NCBI RefSeq assembly: GCF_000420765.1
Contig: NZ_ATVO01000004.1
Location: 214,001-278,000, forward strand
DNA from: Sandarakinorhabdus limnophila DSM 17366
GTDB lineage: Bacteria; Pseudomonadota; Alphaproteobacteria; Sphingomonadales; Sphingomonadaceae
Direction of reading: 5' to 3'
DNA length: 64,000 nt
Part shown: one piece after another, positions 17,709 to 26,385 of the stretch
Position numbering within the stretch: the stretch's first letter is position 1
How the letters are laid out: each line of letters begins with the position of its first letter
The notes under the pieces: model-generated
The model's database searches: none
What the model was told of the DNA's origin: nothing
What the model saw: only the letters and a program-made list of their open reading frames with translations
Made by a program: the position numbers and the translations under genes

Positions 17709-18312
17709 ATGTCACGTTTCGCTTTTGCTTTGCTCGCTGCCGCTGCCATCGCTGGTCCGGCCGTTGCGCAGGAAGCCAAGAACTTCAACGGGCCCTTCAT
17801 CGGTGGCCAGATCGGCTGGCAGCAGGATCGCCAGTCGCTTGATCTCAGCGCCGTGCCGCCCTCCACCGTCCGCGCCAAGGGTGACGGCTTCGCTTATGGT
17901 GGCCAGCTCGGTTACGATCTCAACCTCGGTGGCGGTGTCATCGGCGTCGAAACCTCGCGCACCGGCCACACCGGCACCAACCGCTTTCCCACCTTCGATC
18001 TCGAATCGGGCCGCACCATCAGCGTGACAGCGCGTGCCGGCTGGCTGGTAACGCCGGAAGGCCTGCTTTATGCGCGTGGCGGTTACTCCAACGCCCGCTT
18101 CTCGATCACAAACCCGGCCGGCGGTGCGGAAAACCGCGACGGTTACACCGTGGGCGCCGGTTAACGAACAGATGCTGGGCAAGAATGTCTCGGCCCGCAT
18201 CGAGTATAACTACAGCGATTACGGCAACGACACGCTGCCGGGCATCGGCGGCGGCGCTAGCCTCAACTATCACCGCCATGCGGTGATGACTGGCGTGAAC
18301 TTCCGCTTCTGA
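17709..18312 (+). pseudogene. Outer-membrane beta-barrel protein, frameshifted
   Basis: The first frame gives a signal peptide (MSRFAFALLAAAAIAGPAVA) and opacity/porin-like strands starting NFNGPFIGGQIGWQQ, then stops at 18162-18164 right after GYTVGAG. A second plus-strand frame carries on at once with VNEQMLGKNVSARIEYNYSDYG and ends in the classic barrel terminus MTGVNFRF. The break is at about 18155-18161; two missing bases (or one extra) in the G codons would restore a single frame of about 200 residues. It may be a real pseudogene, phase variation or a sequencing error. The start ATG 17709 has AAGGA upstream. The 240-bp leader holds the palindrome above but no other clear signal. Confidence 0.8.
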
Positions 18313-18332
18313 ACTCCCCCGACCGGAAGAGC

Positions 18333-18365
18333 GGGGCCGGCAGCACACGCTGCCGGCCCCATTTT
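18333..18365. terminator. Terminator between the barrel gene and scoB
   Basis: The 12-bp perfect stem GGGGCCGGCAGC with loop ACAC is followed by ATTTT on the plus strand. It separates two convergent genes. Confidence 0.85.
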
Positions 18366-18369
18366 CGTA

Positions 18370-19002
18370 TCAGGCTTCGAAATGGCCTTCGGTGCGGACC
18401 TTGAGTATGTCGAGATCGATACCCGGCGCCAGTTCGATCAGCTTGAACGGCGCGCCCTTCGCCGGGCGGGCCAGCACGGCGAGTTCGGAAATCACCATAT
18501 CCACCACGCCCTTGCCGGTCAGCGGCAGGGTGCAGGCGGTCTTGAACTTGGCCGAGCCATCCTTGGCGTTGTGCTCCATCAGCACGATGATCTTCTTGAC
18601 GCCGGCCACCAGGTCCATGGCGCCGCCCATGCCCTTCACCATCTTGCCTGGGATCATCCAGTTCGCAATGTCGCCGTTGTCGGCCACTTCCATGGCACCC
18701 AGGATCGACAGATCGATATGGCCGCCGCGGATCATGGCAAAACTGTCGGCGCTGCTGAAATAGCTGGTGCGGTCGAGTTCGGTGATGGTCTGCTTGCCGG
18801 CGTTGATCAGGTCCGGATCTTCCTCGCCCGCAAACGGAAACGGCCCCATGCCCAGCATGCCGTTCTCGCTTTGCAGTGTCACGTCCACGCCTTCGGGGAT
18901 GAAATTGGCCACCAGAGTGGGCATGCCGATGCCCAGGTTCACATAGAACCCGTCCTGCAGCTCCTTGGCGGCGCGGGCGGCCTGTTGATCACGCGTCCAC
19001 AT
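18370..19002 (-). CDS. scoB: Succinyl-CoA:3-ketoacid CoA-transferase, subunit B
   Basis: The 210-residue beta subunit of the two-subunit CoA-transferase activates acetoacetate or another 3-oxoacid with succinyl-CoA. The catalytic glutamate lies in the conserved QSENGMLGMGP; GGHIDLSILGAMEV and GKMVKGMGGAMDL are family blocks. Its ATG at 19002 shares one base with the stop of subunit A (TGATG), giving tight coupling. This ketone-body or acyl-CoA function matches the glyoxylate shunt and CoA-ligase genes elsewhere in the window. Confidence 0.93.
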   Translation of the reverse strand: MWTRDQQAARAAKELQDGFYVNLGIGMPTLVANFIPEGVDVTLQSENGMLGMGPFPFAGEEDPDLINAGKQTITELDRTSYFSSADSFAMIRGGHIDLSILGAMEVADNGDIANWMIPGKMVKGMGGAMDLVAGVKKIIVLMEHNAKDGSAKFKTACTLPLTGKGVVDMVISELAVLARPAKGAPFKLIELAPGIDLDILKVRTEGHFEA

Positions 19003-19724
19003 CAGGCGGGCTCCCTCTGGCGAACGGTGCGCTGCTCGATGCGCTTTTCATAATCCCGGCCAACGAACAATCGCTGCACGAACACGCCGGGCGTGTGGAT
19101 ATGATCGGGATCGAACGTGCCGGCCGGCACCAATTCCTCCACTTCCACCACGGTCACCTTGCCGGCGGTCGCCATCATCGGGTTGAAGTTGCGCGACGTC
19201 TTGCGGAAGATGAGGTTGCCGTACGGATCGGCCTTCCATGCCTTCACGATGGACACATCGGCGACCAGGCCGGTTTCAAGGATATAGGTTTCGGTTCCCG
19301 AAGCCGTGGCAAAATCCTTGTGCTCCTTGCCTTCGGCCACCAGCGTGCCAACGCCGGTTTTCGTATAGAAGCCCGGAATGCCGGCGCCGCCAGCGCGGAT
19401 GCGTTCGGCCAGCGTGCCCTGCGGGTTGAATTCCAGTTGCAGCTCGCCGGCCAGATACTGCCGTTCGAACTCCTTGTTCTCGCCCACGTAAGACGAAATC
19501 ATCTTCGCGATCTGCCGCGTTTCCAGCAGCTGTCCAAGGCCAAAGCCATCGACGCCGGCATTGTTGGAGATGACGGTGAGGTCCTTCACCCCGGCATCGC
19601 GCAGCGCGGCAATCAGTTTTTCGGGGATGCCGCACAGGCCGAACCCGCCGGACATGATCGTCATGCCGTCGAACAGCAGACCATCAAGCGCGGCCTTCGC
19701 ATCGGGATAGAGCTTGTTGGCCAT
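19002..19724 (-). CDS. scoA: Succinyl-CoA:3-ketoacid CoA-transferase, subunit A
   Basis: The 240-residue alpha subunit contains the CoA-transferase family I signature MSGGFGLCGIPEKLI near the N-terminus and GAGIPGFYTKTGVGT in the middle. An in-frame ATG exists at 19742, but AGGGAGG lies between the two, about 6 bp before ATG 19724 (MANKLYPDAKAAL), so 19724 is chosen. It is the first gene of the scoA-scoB pair; the promoter must lie in the 127 bp shared with the divergent PLP-decarboxylase gene. Confidence 0.93.
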   Translation of the reverse strand: MANKLYPDAKAALDGLLFDGMTIMSGGFGLCGIPEKLIAALRDAGVKDLTVISNNAGVDGFGLGQLLETRQIAKMISSYVGENKEFERQYLAGELQLEFNPQGTLAERIRAGGAGIPGFYTKTGVGTLVAEGKEHKDFATASGTETYILETGLVADVSIVKAWKADPYGNLIFRKTSRNFNPMMATAGKVTVVEVEELVPAGTFDPDHIHTPGVFVQRLFVGRDYEKRIEQRTVRQREPA

Positions 19725-19851
19725 GGGCGGCCTCCCTTTCATGTTGCATCTGCGAAATAAACGGATTGCAGCCGCCGCGCCAGCCGGTTTCTGGGATTGC
19801 GGTGTCTGATTTCCGGAGGACTCGGCAGCAGCGCTCGGCTATCAGGCGCGA

Positions 19852-21228
19852 ATGAGCCCGCTTGATATCGCCATCGCCGAAGGCCGTCGCTTCATCGACA
19901 GCCAGTCCACCCGCAGCGTTGCCCCGACCGGCAGCCGCGCCGACATCCTCGCGCCGATGCCCACTGCCCTGCCCGCCACCGGCATGGACCCGGCGGACGT
20001 GGTGCGCCTCATCGCACGCGCTGCCGAACCCGGCCTGATGGGCAATCTGGGTGGGCGCTTCTTTGCCTGGGTGAAGGGCGGTGCCCTACCGGCCGCGCAT
20101 GCCACCGACGTGCTGGCGACGCTGTGGGATCAGAATGTCGTGCTCGCCGCCACCAGCCCGGCCGGCGCCGTGCTTGAGGAAGTTGCGGGGCGGCTGCTGC
20201 TCGATGCACTGCACCTGCCGGCGGATTGTGCCTACAGCTTCACAACCGGCTGCCAGATGAGCCACGCCACCGCGCTGGCCGCCGCCCGCCACCATGTGCT
20301 GGCCCGCGCCGGCTGGGATGTGGAGGTGGATGGCCTGTTCGGTGCGCCGCCGATCTGCGTGCTGGCCAACGCCCACCGTCACTCCAGCGTCGACCGCGCA
20401 CTACGGCTGCTCGGCATCGGCACGGCGGCAATTGTGCCGCTGGGCGGCGGCGGGCCGGGCAAGGTGGGCGCGGCCGAATTGCAGGCGGCGGTGGCCGCCA
20501 CGCAGGGCGCGCCAACGATCGTTGTTCTGAACGCCGGTGACTTGAACCTGGGCGCCTGCGATGAATTCGCCACGCTGGCGCCGATTGCGCAGGCGGCCGG
20601 CGCGTGGGTGCATGTCGATGGCGCGTTCGGCCTGTGGCTCAATGCGGCACCACGCTTCCGCGCTCAGGTGGCGGGTATCGACCTGTGCGACAGCTGGGCG
20701 ACCGATGGCCACAAATGGCTGAACACGCCCTATGACGCCGGCATGGCCATCACCCGCCACGGCGACGCGCTGAAGGCATCGATGCGGATGACCGCGAGTT
20801 ACCTGACCGAGGGCGGCGACACCCGCGATCCGATGGATTACACGCCGGAATGGTCACGGCGGGCGCGCGCGCTGCCGACGCTGGCCGCCCTGCTGGAACT
20901 GGGCCGCGATGGGCTGGCCGACATGATCGAGCGTTGCTGCGACCATGCCATGGCCATCCACGACGGCATCGCGGCGCTGGACGGCGCCACCAGCATCGCC
21001 CGGCCGGTGATGAACCAGGGCCTGATCCGTTTCCACGATTCCGCCGGCGCCAATATCAGCGACGCGGTGATTGCCGCCATCAACGCCAGTGGCGAAGCCT
21101 TTCTGAGCGGTGTGCTGTGGCATGGCGAGCGCACCATGCGGATCAGCGTGTGCAACTGGCAGACCAACGAAGACGACGTGCGCCGCACCGTGGCAGCGGC
21201 GGCGCAAGCGCTGGCGGCTTTGCGTTAA
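19852..21228 (+). CDS. PLP-dependent decarboxylase (group II, aspartate aminotransferase fold)
   Basis: A 458-residue type-I-fold PLP enzyme of the aromatic-amino-acid/glutamate decarboxylase superfamily. The Schiff-base lysine is in TDGHKWLNTPYD, the PLP-binding aspartate in WVHVDGAFGLW, and a histidine stacking on the ring is probably in NAHRHSSVDRALR. The substrate cannot be read from sequence; aromatic amino acids, aspartate, diaminobutyrate or cysteine sulfinate are all possible. ATG 19852 has only a weak AGGCG ahead; a better CGGAGG lies about 35 bp upstream without a suitable start. The stop overlaps a convergent membrane-protein gene by 4 bp. Confidence 0.85.
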   Translation: MSPLDIAIAEGRRFIDSQSTRSVAPTGSRADILAPMPTALPATGMDPADVVRLIARAAEPGLMGNLGGRFFAWVKGGALPAAHATDVLATLWDQNVVLAATSPAGAVLEEVAGRLLLDALHLPADCAYSFTTGCQMSHATALAAARHHVLARAGWDVEVDGLFGAPPICVLANAHRHSSVDRALRLLGIGTAAIVPLGGGGPGKVGAAELQAAVAATQGAPTIVVLNAGDLNLGACDEFATLAPIAQAAGAWVHVDGAFGLWLNAAPRFRAQVAGIDLCDSWATDGHKWLNTPYDAGMAITRHGDALKASMRMTASYLTEGGDTRDPMDYTPEWSRRARALPTLAALLELGRDGLADMIERCCDHAMAIHDGIAALDGATSIARPVMNQGLIRFHDSAGANISDAVIAAINASGEAFLSGVLWHGERTMRISVCNWQTNEDDVRRTVAAAAQALAALR

Positions 21229-21557
21229 ACGCGCCGCCGGCCGATCAAGCCGCCGATCAGACCCGTCACCGCACTGCTGCCGGTGCCGAGGGCGAGCAGG
21301 CTGGTCGGCACGTCACCCAGCGCCACCGAAACCGCAATGCCGATGGCGGCGCTGATGCCGCCGGCCAAGGCGCCACGGCCGGCGGCGGCGCTGATGCTGG
21401 CCGGCTGGCCTTTCAGCGCCGCCCAGCCAGCCAGCGCCGAAATGCCCATGCCGCCGATGGCAAACAGATTGGCGACGGCCGGCACGAAATGCCCGGCAAC
21501 TACCATGGCGATCTGGGCGATGGTGCCCAACAGCGTTGCGCGTGTGAGTTGGTTCAT
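21225..21557 (-). CDS. Small glycine/alanine-rich membrane protein
   Basis: 110 residues, strongly hydrophobic, with about three membrane spans and small-residue repeats (GGISAAIGIAVSVALG, VTGLIGGLIGRRRV) ending in a positive tail. I do not recognise a family. Its AGGGGGG-type ribosome site (reverse strand just before 21557) and codon use support a real gene. It overlaps the PLP-decarboxylase stop by 4 bp and is upstream of nothing on its own strand. Confidence 0.6.
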   Translation of the reverse strand: MNQLTRATLLGTIAQIAMVVAGHFVPAVANLFAIGGMGISALAGWAALKGQPASISAAAGRGALAGGISAAIGIAVSVALGDVPTSLLALGTGSSAVTGLIGGLIGRRRV

Positions 21558-21608
21558 GATCCTCCCCCCCAGGGCGGTGAAGCGAGGATGCTGCGCCTTT
21601 GCCGCCGG

Positions 21609-23111
21609 TCAGGCAACCGTGCCGGTGAAGCTGTCGCGCAATTCGCGTTTCAACACCTTGCCGATGTGGCTGCGCGGCAACCCATCCACCAGCACGACGG
21701 CGGCGAGACGCTGGGTCTTGCCCACCTTGGCATTGGCGGCGGTACGCAGGGCTTCAGGGTCCGCTCCCGGCGCGACGACGAAAGCCACGGGGGTTTCGCC
21801 CCAGGCGTCTGACGCAACGCCCACCACGGCGGCCTCCACCACGTCAGGAAGAGTGAGCAGGACGGCCTCGATATCGGAGGGGTAGATGTTAAAACCGCCC
21901 GAGATGATCATGTCCTTGGCGCGATCCATGAGCGTCAGGAAGCCATCTTCATCCAGCCGGCCGATGTCCCCGGTGCGCAGCCATTCCTTGCCTTGCGCGT
22001 CGATCCAATAGGCCTTGGCAGTCAGATCCGGTCGGTTCTTGTAGCCGTTCATGGTGGCCGGCGAGCGGCCGACGATCTCACCTGGCGTACCCGGTGGCAC
22101 GTCGTTGCCATCTTCATCGATGATGCGCACTTCGTGGCCGGGCTGGGGCTGGCCAACGGTGTGCAACTTGTCGGGATGTTCGTGGGCGACGAGCATGAAG
22201 CCCACTCCGCCTTCGGTCATGCCGAAGAATTCGATCAGACCGCCAGGCATTCGGCGCAGCACTTCGGCCTTCAACTCTGCCGCGAACGGCGCGGAGGTGC
22301 AGAATTTCATCTGGATGGAGGACAGATCGGTCGCGTCGAAGCCGGGGTCAGCGAGCAGGCGGCGATATTGCACCGGCACCAGCATGGCGTGGGTGACACG
22401 GTGGGTTTCAGCCTCCTTGAGCCAGCGGGCGGTGTCGAACTTGGGCATCAGCACGACGGTGCCGCCCCAAGCCAGAGTGGGGATGAAGCTAACAAGTGTG
22501 GTGTTGGAATAAAGTGGGGTGGAGCACAGCGTGACGCACTCCGGCCCATAGCCGATGCGGCGGCCGCCGGTGATGTGCAGGGAACGCATGGAGCAGCTTT
22601 GCACGATGCCCTTGGGGGTGCCGGTGGTGCCGCTGGAATAGATGATGTTGAAGCCAGCCGCAGGATCGAGCGGGGCCAGTGCCGGTGGCTGCGCGGTGGG
22701 ATCGATGAAGCTGTTCAGCCGATCGAGATCGACCAGTGTCTTGCCCGCCAGCACGGTGCCGAATTCGGCACGATTTGGCGCATCGACAAACACGAACTGC
22801 GCGCCCGAATCGGCGACCATGGCGGCGATCTGATCGGGCGTGGAACTCGGGGCGAGCGGCGCGATTGTGGCGCGCAGGCGCAGCACGCCGGCCCACAGCA
22901 CGGCATAATCCACGCTGGACAGCGCGATGCTGGCCACGCTGTCACCGGGCTTCACGCCGTGATCAGCCAAAGTGCCAGCGAGTTTTTCAGCACGGGCGAC
23001 AAACGCGCCCCAGTTCAGCCGGTCCCTGCCGCAAATGACGGCAGGATGATCCGGCCTGGCCGCCGCATTGGCAGCCATGGCGGCGGGAAAGTCGAAAATG
23101 GCGTCAGTCAT
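21609..23111 (-). CDS. AMP-dependent acyl-CoA synthetase/ligase
   Basis: A 500-residue ANL-superfamily ligase that adenylates a carboxylate and transfers it to CoA. Motifs are complete: the P-loop YSSGTTGTPKGI, FGMTEGG (A5), RTGDIGRLDEDGF (A7) with hinge MDRAKDMIISGG, and the C-terminal catalytic lysine in HIGKVLKREL. The substrate (fatty, aryl or crotonobetaine-like acid) is not resolvable. I start at ATG 23111 (MTDAIFDFP), 7 codons inside the maximal frame, as the family aligns from there. It stands alone; 50 bp separate it from the small membrane gene downstream. Confidence 0.9.
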   Translation of the reverse strand: MTDAIFDFPAAMAANAAARPDHPAVICGRDRLNWGAFVARAEKLAGTLADHGVKPGDSVASIALSSVDYAVLWAGVLRLRATIAPLAPSSTPDQIAAMVADSGAQFVFVDAPNRAEFGTVLAGKTLVDLDRLNSFIDPTAQPPALAPLDPAAGFNIIYSSGTTGTPKGIVQSCSMRSLHITGGRRIGYGPECVTLCSTPLYSNTTLVSFIPTLAWGGTVVLMPKFDTARWLKEAETHRVTHAMLVPVQYRRLLADPGFDATDLSSIQMKFCTSAPFAAELKAEVLRRMPGGLIEFFGMTEGGVGFMLVAHEHPDKLHTVGQPQPGHEVRIIDEDGNDVPPGTPGEIVGRSPATMNGYKNRPDLTAKAYWIDAQGKEWLRTGDIGRLDEDGFLTLMDRAKDMIISGGFNIYPSDIEAVLLTLPDVVEAAVVGVASDAWGETPVAFVVAPGADPEALRTAANAKVGKTQRLAAVVLVDGLPRSHIGKVLKRELRDSFTGTVA

Positions 23112-23157
23112 GGCCAGCAAGGTGGCGCACACCCGGCCGGCCTGTCCACTGCTGAAT

Positions 23158-23460
23158 TCAGGCAGCCTGCTGCAACGCCGGGGCAGCGAGCAGCGCTGGC
23201 ACCGGGGTGCCCAGCTGGGTCAGCGCCCGGGCATGGGCGTCATATTGGGCCTGCAGGCGGGCCAGGTGCACCGGATCGTGGCCGTTGCGGCTGATGGCAT
23301 CGGCCAGCAGTTCCGCACCAGACACCAGTTGGTCGATCTGGCGCTTCTTGCGCTCGTCCAGCGCGCGCGGGCCGTGCAGGAAGAAGGCGGCAACCACCAC
23401 AGCAACCATGAGATAGCTCATCACGATCATGATGATCGTCACGCTGTTGTTGGCCACCAT
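23158..23460 (-). CDS. Small single-span membrane protein with coiled C-terminus
   Basis: 100 residues: a membrane helix near the N-terminus (TIIMIVMSYLMVAVVVAAFF), a short basic segment (RALDERKKRQ) and a helical, charged C-terminus ending in an Ala-rich tail. The family is not recognised. ATG 23460 has GGAG upstream on the minus strand; the frame stays open to 23649 but that leader is Cys/Arg-rich and unlike protein. It lies between the cold-shock gene and the CoA ligase, both on the same strand. Confidence 0.6.
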   Translation of the reverse strand: MVANNSVTIIMIVMSYLMVAVVVAAFFLHGPRALDERKKRQIDQLVSGAELLADAISRNGHDPVHLARLQAQYDAHARALTQLGTPVPALLAAPALQQAA

Positions 23461-23610
23461 CGTCTTCACTCCGCATTTCTTGTCAAGGTTGTCCGGGCGG
23501 CAGCCCATGCTGCGGCGCCGCATGACAGGCTTGTCAAGACAAAGCAAGCCCAATGCGGCCAAGAGCTTGGCAGCGGGCAGTTTTGCCGCAGTGCAGGAAA
23601 GAGAGTCATG

Positions 23611-23641
23611 AAAAGGGCGGCGGCCATGCCGGCCACCGCCC
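23611..23641 (-). terminator. Terminator after the cold-shock gene
   Basis: Read on the minus strand: stem GGGCGGTGGCC / GGCCGCCGCCC with one mismatch, loop GGCAT, then TTTTC. It sits 22 bp past the cold-shock stop. The rest of 23461-23610 shows no clear signal. Confidence 0.75.
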
Positions 23642-23662
23642 ATTTTCATCGCCTGAAGTCGA

Positions 23663-24505
23663 TCAGATCGCGCTCAGGTTCACCGCAGCCTCTTTGCCGC
23701 GACGATCTTCTTCCAGTTCGAACGAGACGCGCTGGCCTTCATTCAGATTGGAGAAGCCGGCGCGTTCCACGGCCGAGATGTGCACGAAGGCATCGGGCGC
23801 GCCATCGTCGCGCTGGATGAAACCGAAGCCCTTGGTGCCGTTGAAGAACTTCACCGTGCCTTCAACGCGCTCACCCGTGGTCATCGGGGTGCGTTCACGC
23901 GACGGGCGACGTTCGAAATCAGCGCCACCGGCGCGCGGTTCGCGCGGTTCGCGCGGCGCACGTTCTTCAACCGGCAGCGGTTCGCCTTCGATCTTCAGTT
24001 CGGTCGCCGAAACACGGCCATTGCGTTCGGTGAGGGTGAATTCCAGCGGTTGGCCATCGGCCAGGCCGGTCAGGCCAGCGGCTTCCACCGCCGAGATGTG
24101 CACAAACACATCTTCACCACCGTCTTCACGCACCACGAAGCCAAAGCCCTTTTGCGCGTTGAAGAACTTCACCGTGCCGCGGCCGGTGCCGATCACGATG
24201 CCCGGGGTCATTTCGCGCCTGGGTGCGCCGCCGCCGAAGCCGCCGCCACCACCGCCGAAGCGGCCACCGCCGCCGCCACCGCCGCCACCGCCGCCGCCAC
24301 CGAAGCGATCACCGCCGCCGCCGAAGCCGCCGCGAACACCACCGCCGCCGCCGCCGAAGCCGCCGCCGCCGCCGAAGCCGCCGCCGCCGCCGAAGCGATC
24401 GCCACCGCCGCCGAAGCTGCGGCTGGAGTCTTCAAAACTGTCAAAGCCGCGTTCGCGCTTGTCAGAACCACGCCCGGGACCACGTCCCCGTCGATCAAAG
24501 CTCAT
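23663..24505 (-). CDS. Double cold-shock-domain protein with glycine-rich N-terminus
   Basis: A 280-residue nucleic-acid-binding protein. Residues 1-31 are basic (SFDRRGRGPGRGSDKRERG), 32-93 are almost pure Gly with Phe/Arg (GGGGDRFGGGG repeats), CSD1 is about 108-172 (GTVKFFNAQKGFGFV, VFVHISAV), a basic PREPREPR linker spans 175-212, and CSD2 is about 215-278 (GTVKFFNGTKGFGFI, AFVHISAV). Both domains keep the RNP1/RNP2 aromatic residues, so both should bind single-stranded RNA or DNA. The Gly/Arg/Phe tail resembles RGG-type low-complexity regions. ATG 24505 has a weak ribosome site and a leader of up to 150 bases, as is usual for cold-shock genes. A terminator follows. Confidence 0.9.
   Translation of the reverse strand: MSFDRRGRGPGRGSDKRERGFDSFEDSSRSFGGGGDRFGGGGGFGGGGGFGGGGGGVRGGFGGGGDRFGGGGGGGGGGGGGRFGGGGGGFGGGAPRREMTPGIVIGTGRGTVKFFNAQKGFGFVVREDGGEDVFVHISAVEAAGLTGLADGQPLEFTLTERNGRVSATELKIEGEPLPVEERAPREPREPRAGGADFERRPSRERTPMTTGERVEGTVKFFNGTKGFGFIQRDDGAPDAFVHISAVERAGFSNLNEGQRVSFELEEDRRGKEAAVNLSAI
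24227..24412. repeat. Glycine-codon repeat tract in the cold-shock gene
   Basis: A dense GGN/GCC triplet array with internal GATCGCTTC-type units, encoding residues 32-93. It is prone to slippage and to assembly collapse. Confidence 0.8.
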
Positions 24506-24658
24506 TTAATTTCCAAATCCGTAGCTGTCTGTCTGAAACTGGAGCCTGTCGGGCGATGCGGTGAGGTATTCAAAGCAACGGTCCGATAATGCGCCGACAG
24601 CCAAGGTAAACGAAAAAGGGGCTGGACGCGAGTCGAATATTGGCGGGTGAAAACGGTG

Positions 24659-25420
24659 CTACCACCGACGCCGCGTGACCAGCGCAGCCAACGCTCCGGC
24701 CGCCAGCGCGGCCATTACGGCGGCAAGCCCATAAGCCAGGCTGTTTTCCTGTGCCATCACGTAGACCCAACGTTCAAAACCCGATTTGTCGATCACGAAC
24801 GGCGCCGATGTGCTGGCCAGCACCCGGCCCTTTCGCACCAAGTGGATTTCGGCGGTGTAATCGCCCACCGGCACCGCCGCAGGCAGCGCGATGCGGGCGG
24901 CATAGAGAACACCGCGGGTGATCTGCACGCCATCGGAACGCTCGGTAAACAGCCCTGCCTTCTGGCGTGCCGCAATCAGGCCGGTTTCGAATGTGCGGCT
25001 GATCCCGTCATCTGCGCCGCTGGCCGGGGACAATTGGAGGTTGCGGATGCCGATTTCGTAAATGGCGGTGGTGCGTTCATCGGCAATCTGCGTGATGGGG
25101 CGGGTGGCTGACACCGCATAGAAACCTGGCACCGATTCAAAGCGCACGCCGGTCGCGTTCACCCATATGCCGGCGATTCGCGCCTTTTGCCGGACGGTGA
25201 CCGGCGCCGACGGCCCGCGCACCACCACCGCGATATCGGGCGGCGAATCGGGCACGCTGCCTTGCGGATACTGGATGGCACCGAACACCAGCATTTCCGA
25301 TCCGCGAAACGTGGTGTTGATCTCGATTCGGGCCTGGCTGAGCTGGGTGATCAGCCGGATCGGTGCCGCCCCCGCCAGCGCCAGCCACAGGCCGAGGGCA
25401 AGAGCGATGCGGGCCATCAT
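24659..25420 (-). CDS. TIGR02186 family exported/membrane-anchored protein
   Basis: 253 residues: a signal peptide (MMARIALALGLWLALAGAAP), a periplasmic beta-rich domain beginning RLITQLSQARIEINTTFRG, and a C-terminal membrane helix with an RRRW tail. This matches the TIGR02186 family of alphaproteobacteria, which is regularly encoded with a TauE/SafE permease, as here; the function is unknown. The tandem start ATGATG overlaps the permease stop (ATGA, 25417-25420), so translation is coupled. Periplasmic sulfur-compound handling is a guess from the partner only. Confidence 0.88.
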   Translation of the reverse strand: MMARIALALGLWLALAGAAPIRLITQLSQARIEINTTFRGSEMLVFGAIQYPQGSVPDSPPDIAVVVRGPSAPVTVRQKARIAGIWVNATGVRFESVPGFYAVSATRPITQIADERTTAIYEIGIRNLQLSPASGADDGISRTFETGLIAARQKAGLFTERSDGVQITRGVLYAARIALPAAVPVGDYTAEIHLVRKGRVLASTSAPFVIDKSGFERWVYVMAQENSLAYGLAAVMAALAAGALAALVTRRRW

Positions 25421-26334
25421 GCGCCCTCGAACAGCGCGAACGGTTCGGCCGGTGTGAGGGTGAGGCCGATGAGCAGCACGCCCGCCACCGCCAGCACGAC
25501 AATGGCCAGCCCCAGCCGCAGCCGATCCGGCGAGAGCTTCTGCGCCGCCCGCACACCCAGTTGCGCGCCGGTCACACCGCCAAGCAACAGCAGCAGGGCG
25601 AGCACGATATCGACGCTTTTGGAAGCCGTGGCGTGCAGCATCGTGGTCGCCGCCGTGACGAAGATGATCTGGAACAGCGAGGTGCCCACCACCGCCTGGG
25701 CGCGCATGCCCAGAATATAGACCATGGCCGGCACCATTATGAAGCCACCGCCGATGCCCATGATGACAGTGAGAATGCCAACGGCAGCGCCAAGCAGCAG
25801 CGGCGCCAGCGGCGAGATGTAGAGGCCCGAGCCGGGAAAGCGCATCTTCCACGGCAGCGCCGCCACCCAGGGCAGATGACGACTGCGGCGCGCCGGCGGT
25901 GCCTGCCCGGCCCGCGCGGCCTTCAGGGCGGCCAGCGCATCGCGCAGCATGAGGCCGCCGATCACCGACAGGAACAGTACATAAATCAGGCTGATCACCA
26001 CATCGATCTGGCCGAGATCCTGCAGCACCGAGAAAACAATCTGCCCCAGCCCGGCGCCGACCAGGCCGCCCGCCACCAGCACAGCGCCCATGCGCAGATC
26101 CACCTGGCCGCGCTCCCAATAGGCCAAGGCGCCCGAGACGGAGGAACCGGTGATCTGTGTGGCAGACGACGCCACCGCCACCGCCGGCGGGATGCCATAG
26201 AAGATGAGCAGCGGCGTGGTGAGGAAACCGCCCCCAACGCCGAACATGCCCGACAGAAAGCCGACAGCCCCGCCCATCAGGATGATGAGCAGTGCGTTCA
26301 CCGACATTTCGGCAATGGGCAGATAGATGTCCAT
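25417..26334 (-). CDS. TSUP (TauE/SafE) family anion exporter
   Basis: A 305-residue inner-membrane permease with about eight spans and the two internal repeats of the family. The first is GFLSGMFGVGGGFLTTPLLI and the second IMGIGGGFIMVPAMVYIL; the glycine-rich GxGGG turn is diagnostic. Relatives export sulfite, sulfoacetate or other organosulfur anions. It is the promoter-proximal gene of a two-gene operon with the TIGR02186 partner. Confidence 0.92.
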   Translation of the reverse strand: MDIYLPIAEMSVNALLIILMGGAVGFLSGMFGVGGGFLTTPLLIFYGIPPAVAVASSATQITGSSVSGALAYWERGQVDLRMGAVLVAGGLVGAGLGQIVFSVLQDLGQIDVVISLIYVLFLSVIGGLMLRDALAALKAARAGQAPPARRSRHLPWVAALPWKMRFPGSGLYISPLAPLLLGAAVGILTVIMGIGGGFIMVPAMVYILGMRAQAVVGTSLFQIIFVTAATTMLHATASKSVDIVLALLLLLGGVTGAQLGVRAAQKLSPDRLRLGLAIVVLAVAGVLLIGLTLTPAEPFALFEGA

Positions 26335-26385
26335 GCACGGCAGACGTTACGGGCTGGGCGGGGAAAAGGGAATCGGGCTTTTCGT

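Noticed and set aside
24227-24412. The regular triplet array as a CRISPR or noncoding repeat
   Set aside because: It is in frame within the cold-shock gene and encodes a Gly-rich segment; there are no spacers.
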